In this document: in pieces, positions 58,053-64,000 of the stretch | Numbering within the stretch: position 1 is the first letter of the stretch | Layout of the letters: each line of letters opens with the position of its first letter | NCBI RefSeq assembly: GCF_000003195.3 | Contig: NC_012873.2 | Coordinates: 33,181,603 to 33,245,602 of the forward strand | Origin: Sorghum bicolor | Lineage: Eukaryota; Streptophyta; Magnoliopsida; Poales; Poaceae | Direction: 5' to 3' | DNA: 64,000 bases | Translations under genes and position numbers: made by a program | Notes under the pieces: model-generated | What the model was told of the DNA's origin: nothing | Databases searched by the model: none | What the model saw: only the letters and a program-made list of their open reading frames with translations

Positions 58053-61000
58053 AACCTCCCCCCTTAAAAGAATCTCATCCCGAGATTCAGGGCGAAAGAC
58101 TTCCAAGGGTAGAGAAGCATGTTATTCACTGCCAACATTGGCGATAGCAGTCAATTACTTATCTCCAAGATTTAGAGAGGCTAACTTAGTTATCACAATT
58201 TCTGATACTTGTTCTTCATAGTGAATTTTTGTCTAAAGAATTTCCTTCATTGACTTCCATGAAGCATTGTTACTTTGGGAGGAGTTCAAGACAACACTAT
58301 CATATGTACTTCATTCCCAATGTATGATGGATGGTTCGGAGCACAGCAAACTACTCATTACAATGTCTCCATCTTTGTTCACAAAGTTCAAAAGCAGTCC
58401 TCTACCATAATGGCTTGAGTACAACTTTCCACAGAGGATGAGATCATGAACTAGATAAACATCCTCTAATGTTATGAGAAACCTACTAACCAACAAACAA
58501 TGTCTATTCTAGTCATAAGGTCTGATCACTCAGATGACCGATGGAAAGCTACATAAGGTTCCATGTGTGCAGATCTCTTTCTCTGATAACAACACTATAT
58601 TATCTAAGTCTATCAAGTCAACGTTGACCATTCAAGGAATTTCATGGCACCAAGTGTTAACAATTATCTAGGTCGTATAAAATGAACATAGAAGATACCC
58701 AAGGCATGTTAGCATTGGATAAGCATTGCTAAAGAAGGATGGTAGCAAGGTCTAGAGGACAACAAAAGTTGCAAGTATTCACCAAATTAGGGAAACATAG
58801 AAGTACCAAGCAAGTCAACTAAAATTTTCCCTCATTAAGCAACGGCTTAGTAGGTTCTGGGTCGACTTGCATTGTAGCATAATAGCTTGGTGAGACTACT
58901 TTTGAGATTGAGGATTCCTTACTAGGATCAAACAACAGCTCTAAGATAATAAATCTAAGATTTGCTGTTTAACACCTTTCCAGTTATTTTTGACTTGTGG
59001 AACGCCTAGATTGCTCAACTGTCGGTTGATGTGATAGGGTAACAGCTAGGTGTCCAAGGGTGCAAGGAGTATTTTCTAGGTTATCCTAAGGTTCATCTTG
59101 GTTCAGTTCATACCACACAAACTAGCCTCATTATGCATGAATTGTTAGTGCGTATATAGATCCAAGAGTCTTCTCATGATTAACCAAAATTCAGTACAAA
59201 CAAACACCATATGGCTAACTGAACAAAACAAAACCTTTGATAGCACCACACATATAATGATGCTAACCGAGACTTGGGATGTGCTTTTCTCTAGCTTGTG
59301 ACTTAGATATAGCATTTGGTACCATCTATGTGATTGTCCAAGATTGAATTGACTTGACAACATAGGGCCTAGAGAAGGCAATAGTATTTGCATCTTTGAT
59401 CAACTTATTGTTTTCTTTGCATGACACTGTTTTATGACACGTAGCCTTTAGGGATATCATGGAGTCGTTTCCAAGGTAGTGATTAATCTTCTAACTGATA
59501 ACTAATGAGTTGTCTCTGAACACTAAAAAGTTACAAAACTTTCTTCTTTGGTGGCAACAATTGTAGTTGATGCATTTGTAGGCAGTCAAGATCAAAGTTA
59601 GCCAAAAAGGTGATCACAATAGAGATGGTTGATTATAACTGTGTGATCACCAGGATCAAGACATGGGATCAACTCTTGTCTAATTGAAAACTTGTCCAAC
59701 CTTAAGTGTTGTGTGCCCTTTGGATTCAATAGGGATGACACAAGTTACTCACTAAATGACTGATATTGTGACATGGGTAACAACTAGAGTCTCTTTTCTA
59801 CTACCCCTTGCAGTCTGTTAAGATTTATGTTGGTAACCTATTCTTCAAAGGTTATCTTCTTTGGAATTTCAGAAGGAAGTCTTATTACATAAGTCTGATA
59901 TAGATCTTCTGATTGGACATAAGGAATGATAACCAAGGAAAAACTCACAATGAGATGACACATCAGTGTAGTTTCATAATAGGTCATGACTAGTAGCCAC
60001 GATACCAGCGCGTGCGGAGCAGCACAGTCTTGTGTGTGCACCCACAAGAGGCTCTCGGTTTCGTCGTGGCATCGTTAGTCATTAATCACGATGCTATTAC
60101 CGAACTTACAACCAACGTGAAATCTCACATGACATAGGTAAGTCTTGCATGTACAAGGATCATGTGCAAGACAAAATTAAGCAAGCAAAGATGACAGCAA
60201 GATTTGGATGTAACAACTAGAAGGTCAAAGGATGAGAACACGACACAAGACAGAAATGGATACGCCTTATGCCCATCAAGGCCCATTACCCAACAATTAA
60301 TTTATGAGATGCGGTCATGTTGGGTAGGAACATGAGATCAAAATTGATAAGCATCCCAAGATTTGGGGAGGTTGGGGATGAATTAAGCAAACTCCAAAGG
60401 AAAAACCGCTAAATCGATCAGAGATTAAATTTATAAGGTGCTACATGATTTGTAAGCAAAATATTCCAAGATTAGGTAGTGAGGGATTGCATTACACAAG
60501 CTAAGCTTTGGGAGAGGCAACCGGCAGGTCCAATATGGATTTGGCATGGTCTTCGTAACTAGCAAAGAACAACTATAGTCAAAAGCTTTCTATAGCGAGA
60601 ACTTATCCTAGCTAGTTGACAAGACAAGGATATTTGCAAACGGGTGTAGGACAACCATGGTATATGCAAGCATTTGAGGGTCTAGATATTGGTTTACGTA
60701 TCAAGCATAGGCATGGATGCTCTAACATTCAAAAACTAACAGTCAAGTCTATAAGCTTGGCTCCTAAGAAAGGGAACCTAATTTGATACAACCAACACAC
60801 AATTATCATATCTCGTGTGCCATTCTAAGAGAGCTATTTAACACTCGTGCTCGTCGAGGATAGAAGAAGAAACAACCAAGGAATGGTCTTTGTAACTAAC
60901 ATCCACATAACATAACAGTTTTAAGCAAGTACTTGAGAAAACTCAAACAATCACGCTTAAACAACCATTACTAAGCACTTAACTTACATTTAACAAACAT

Positions 61001-61340
61001 TTATCTACAGCAATACACACATTTGTTCTACTTACAAGGATTATGATACCATATGTGCTACAAAGCAAGTGGACATGGCTCAGTCTTTTAGGGAGAAGAT
61101 GATTTTGAGATAGATAGTGAAAGGGCTCCAAAAAGATTTTTGGCATGGCTGCATGATGATGCAAATAGACATACCACAAGCAACAATTTAGCATTTAGGA
61201 AAACTCAGCGGAGAAAGGTTATCATACCTATAGAGCTAATTCAAAACTTAACAAGGTTGAAAAGAATATCAGTCAGCTCTGCCTAAACTAGGATAGAGAA
61301 CTTGACATGAATTTTAGAAAATGATAACTAAAGTTCTATT
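58053..61340 (-). other. Non-coding interior of the LARD-like element
   Basis: 3288 bp without any frame above about 80 codons and no recognisable motif. The polypurine complement is at the left edge. At the right edge the minus strand reads AATAGAACTTTAGTTATC after the LTR, which I cannot match to a usual tRNA primer site. Confidence 0.7.
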
Positions 61341-64000
61341 TGTAACAGAACCGACCAAATTATAAGAGATTAAGCCTAATAGTGACTATTTGCATAGTCG
61401 AACCATCACGCTTAAGCCCATATAATCCCGGTAGTCCGTGAAATCTCGAAGGATTTCAATCCACACATCGCATATAGCCAAGATCGTAATAAGTTTAGCG
61501 GCCGCCATCCATAAGTACATCCAAATTACAACGTTCATGAAACACATCGGAGTACTTAAGTTATTACAAACCAAGTTCTTCAAGTAGCGGAAGTTTCATA
61601 GTTCGAAATTACAACACACACGATAAGTCTGATACAGTGCCATAGTTTGGTCATTCCCATAAAAGCAAAGGAAGAGACGGAGGGACCATCGCCCTTGGTC
61701 TAGTCATCACCCATAGCTGGGTACACACAGAGGATGCAATAACCATAGTACATTTGACCATCTGCAAAACAACATGGGAATAGAACCCTGAGTACGAGAA
61801 GGTACTCAGCTAGACTTACCCGTCATAAACTTAAAATAGAGACTCATCAAGGATCATGAAGGCTATTTGGTGGGGTAGCTGACAACCATTTTGCAAAGAC
61901 CGCAAGGTTTTATTACCCTAACCTACCTAAATCTTTTCTTCCTTTAATTTGCTCAAGTTGAAAGTATCATTACCTATTATCTAGGTTTGCTCCTGTGCTA
62001 TTACAAGCAATATGAAACTATGATAGTACCTCATCATAGCATTTCCTAAACCATTCATCATTATAACCCAAGTGTTTCATAGTCCTTACTACGAGGACGA
62101 AGCTCATGTCAAGTGCTCACTATCCAGGAGCGATGGCGATTCGAATCGATTTCTAACCAGCTGGCGAGGTATTCCCCACACAAACCACACTCACTGATCA
62201 AGTGAGCTACAGATCACCGTATTACACTATCCAGGACCAATTCGCGGGTTCGGCAGGCACCGCCAGTACCCGAGGACCGTTCCGGCGACCGAGGTATCCA
62301 AGGTATACCAAGGTTGCGCGCCGCGCCCTCGTCGTTCTCCTCAACCATCACCAATACAGCGCATGGCGGCTCGATTCCCGGCCCGGATAGTGTTCAGGCT
62401 TCGCGGTCGGAACGACTTATCCTTCCAGCTAAGTGTGGGGCATGCGTTCAACATGACAAGAGGGCCGTCAACGATCGGTCCTTAATCGACACAGGCAGGG
62501 GCGCCATGGTCAACCCACCATAAGACCCCGCCCGGTCTCCAAATTCATTCCACACTTGGTTATTCTTTTCCCCGAGCAACCAATGCTTAATCAAGCAGGT
62601 ATCCACCTATATCTCGCAGGTGACAGGGAATCACCCGACTTCTACCGAACTAAGCAAGCTAAGCATAGACTCCGTGCCTATCTACATAGGACAAGGTAGT
62701 TGAATGAGTAGGAATAACAAGGAGTACTCATGCAGCAACGGTATCAGGCAACTCCTATCACTTAATATGCAATACAGTAGAACAAGTATAGCACTTTATA
62801 TAAGTTAGCGAGAATAGGGAGACTTAGAATGCTCCGGGGCTTGCCTTTCTCAAACGTGCTGGGTCGGTGATCCGGACACTCTTGCAATTCCTCTCCGGGT
62901 TCCTGCGCTTCCGGAGGTTCCTGCTCCTGTATCTCCTCGGGTTTCTCGGGTCCCACTTCGTTCTCCTGCGAGCCTGTATGATGCATATATGCTTATGAGT
63001 GGAGTGTGAGATGCCCGAGTGGATGTTTGTATGAGAAAGTACCAAAGGACCATGACATGATGCATGGATGATACACTTGGTCATGCTCATCACAAGGTAT
63101 GCAACATCATCCAAGAACAGGCACTTGGATTAAACATCTATTGCATTCTCTTCTACAGATATTTTTCAAATGCAACCAGCAACCCCCATGATGCTTCAAA
63201 GATACACCAAACCCAACTTATTTCATTCAACCTACATACACAGCCATTCATAATTCTCTTTATTCATTTCTAAGCCCATTAAAAATCAAATGCAATTCTG
63301 TTCACCAATAAATTCCAGAAAAATTACAGGAGACTACTAGCTAATCATAAAGTCTACTGTAAATTTTTCATAATTTTTGGTTACTTATTTTGAGCCACAA
63401 AAATCACAAGATTAATTGATAAGGCAAGTATAATCACCCTACTGTGATATAAGTGTCAAACAACAGATTTCATATTTTTACAATTTATCTAATATCATAA
63501 GAGACACCCACAAAATTTTCCAGATTTATTGCATGACCCATTTAATTATTAAAAATCATAAAGCACTGCCATGCAAGCATTTAAATTACCATAAATTCAT
63601 TTATACACCAAATAATATGTAACAATATTTTCTCAGTGGTTAAACACACATGCAGAGCCAGCAAAACAAGTTTTACATTTTTCTGAACCCTATTTTATTT
63701 ACTATGCATTTTCCAAGTTTAGGAAAAACATGGATTAATTATATTCTTACAGGAAAGTTACCCAAACATGACATGCAATCATACTAGGCTATAGATCTGG
63801 AAATAAGGAACACACCAAAATTTATTTCACCATTTTTGGAGCTATATTCATCAAGATATGGATTTTTGAACATTTAAATCATTTCCTGGAAAAACTTTTA
63901 AAACGGAAAGTCACCCAAAACGCTAAGCGCACCCGGATTCAAACCCTCGGAGTCACTGACAGGCGGGACACGCGAGTCAGGGGACCCCACCTGTCATCCA
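61341..64000 (-). repeat. LARD-like 5' LTR, truncated by the window edge
   Basis: Starts TGTAACAGAACCGACC on the plus strand and follows the other LTRs through GTACTCAGCTAGACTTACCC (61801) and the 'tcgcggtcggaacga' block (62402). At least 2.66 kb present. The small ORFs at 62202-63273 are not supported as genes. Confidence 0.8.

Overview
This window is a block of nested transposable elements from a grass nuclear genome. I found no intact host gene. The evidence is plant-type LTR retrotransposons (TAT-like and other Gypsy elements, a Sirevirus-like Copia with iMet primer sites, LARD-like elements with very long LTRs), CACTA transposons with Transposase_24, TNP2-tail and Ulp1-like genes, and a foldback MITE carrying the 'tttagtcccgg' motif common in grasses. 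A panicoid grass (sorghum, Miscanthus, sugarcane or Panicum type) is likely, but that is inference.

Left part (1-7411): the 3' half of a plus-oriented TAT-like element (1-4219). It carries an antisense multi-exon plant-mobile-domain gene with its own TATA box. It sits inside the left LTR of a short deleted Gypsy element (4220-6629), which itself sits in the gag of a minus-oriented Copia element.

Centre (7412-37677): the same Copia gag is split again by a 30-kb composite flanked by ATAAG target duplications. This is a minus-oriented Gypsy element coding only gag and protease, with three LTRs (7412-9063, 33625-35270, 36027-37677). The arrangement is best explained by one family member inserting into another, followed by an internal deletion. 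Inside it lie a 13.5-kb TAT-like element (10609-24089), which has lost most of gag-pol but keeps an antisense gypsy-type transposase gene and holds a 4.6-kb LARD-like solo LTR (12400-16976), and a 6.6-kb CACTA element (26427-33059) with a Transposase_24 gene, a TNP2 tail and a GRF zinc-finger gene.

Right part (37678-64000): the rest of the Copia gag and its 5' LTR, a near-perfect hairpin MITE, a second foldback, and the end of another CACTA with an Ulp1-like gene. That CACTA is cut by a plus-oriented Copia LTR (42370-44359). The Copia is cut by a minus-oriented LARD-like element (44452 to beyond the window; LTR 4.37 kb, non-coding interior 3.29 kb), and the LARD by a 9.2-kb gag-pol Gypsy element (44908-54136, target duplication CCCGA).

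The most interesting relationship is between this gag-pol Gypsy element and the gag-protease-only element at 7412-37677. They share the LTR start, a pair of GC boxes 20-21 bp apart, the TATA region, the primer-binding site and the sequence before the polypurine tract, while the rest of the LTR has diverged. This looks like an autonomous/non-autonomous pair. The gag-pol element also has an extra 3' ORF whose promoter resembles the LTR promoter. All coding regions show nonsense changes or frameshifts, and many of the nonsense changes look like C-to-T decay.
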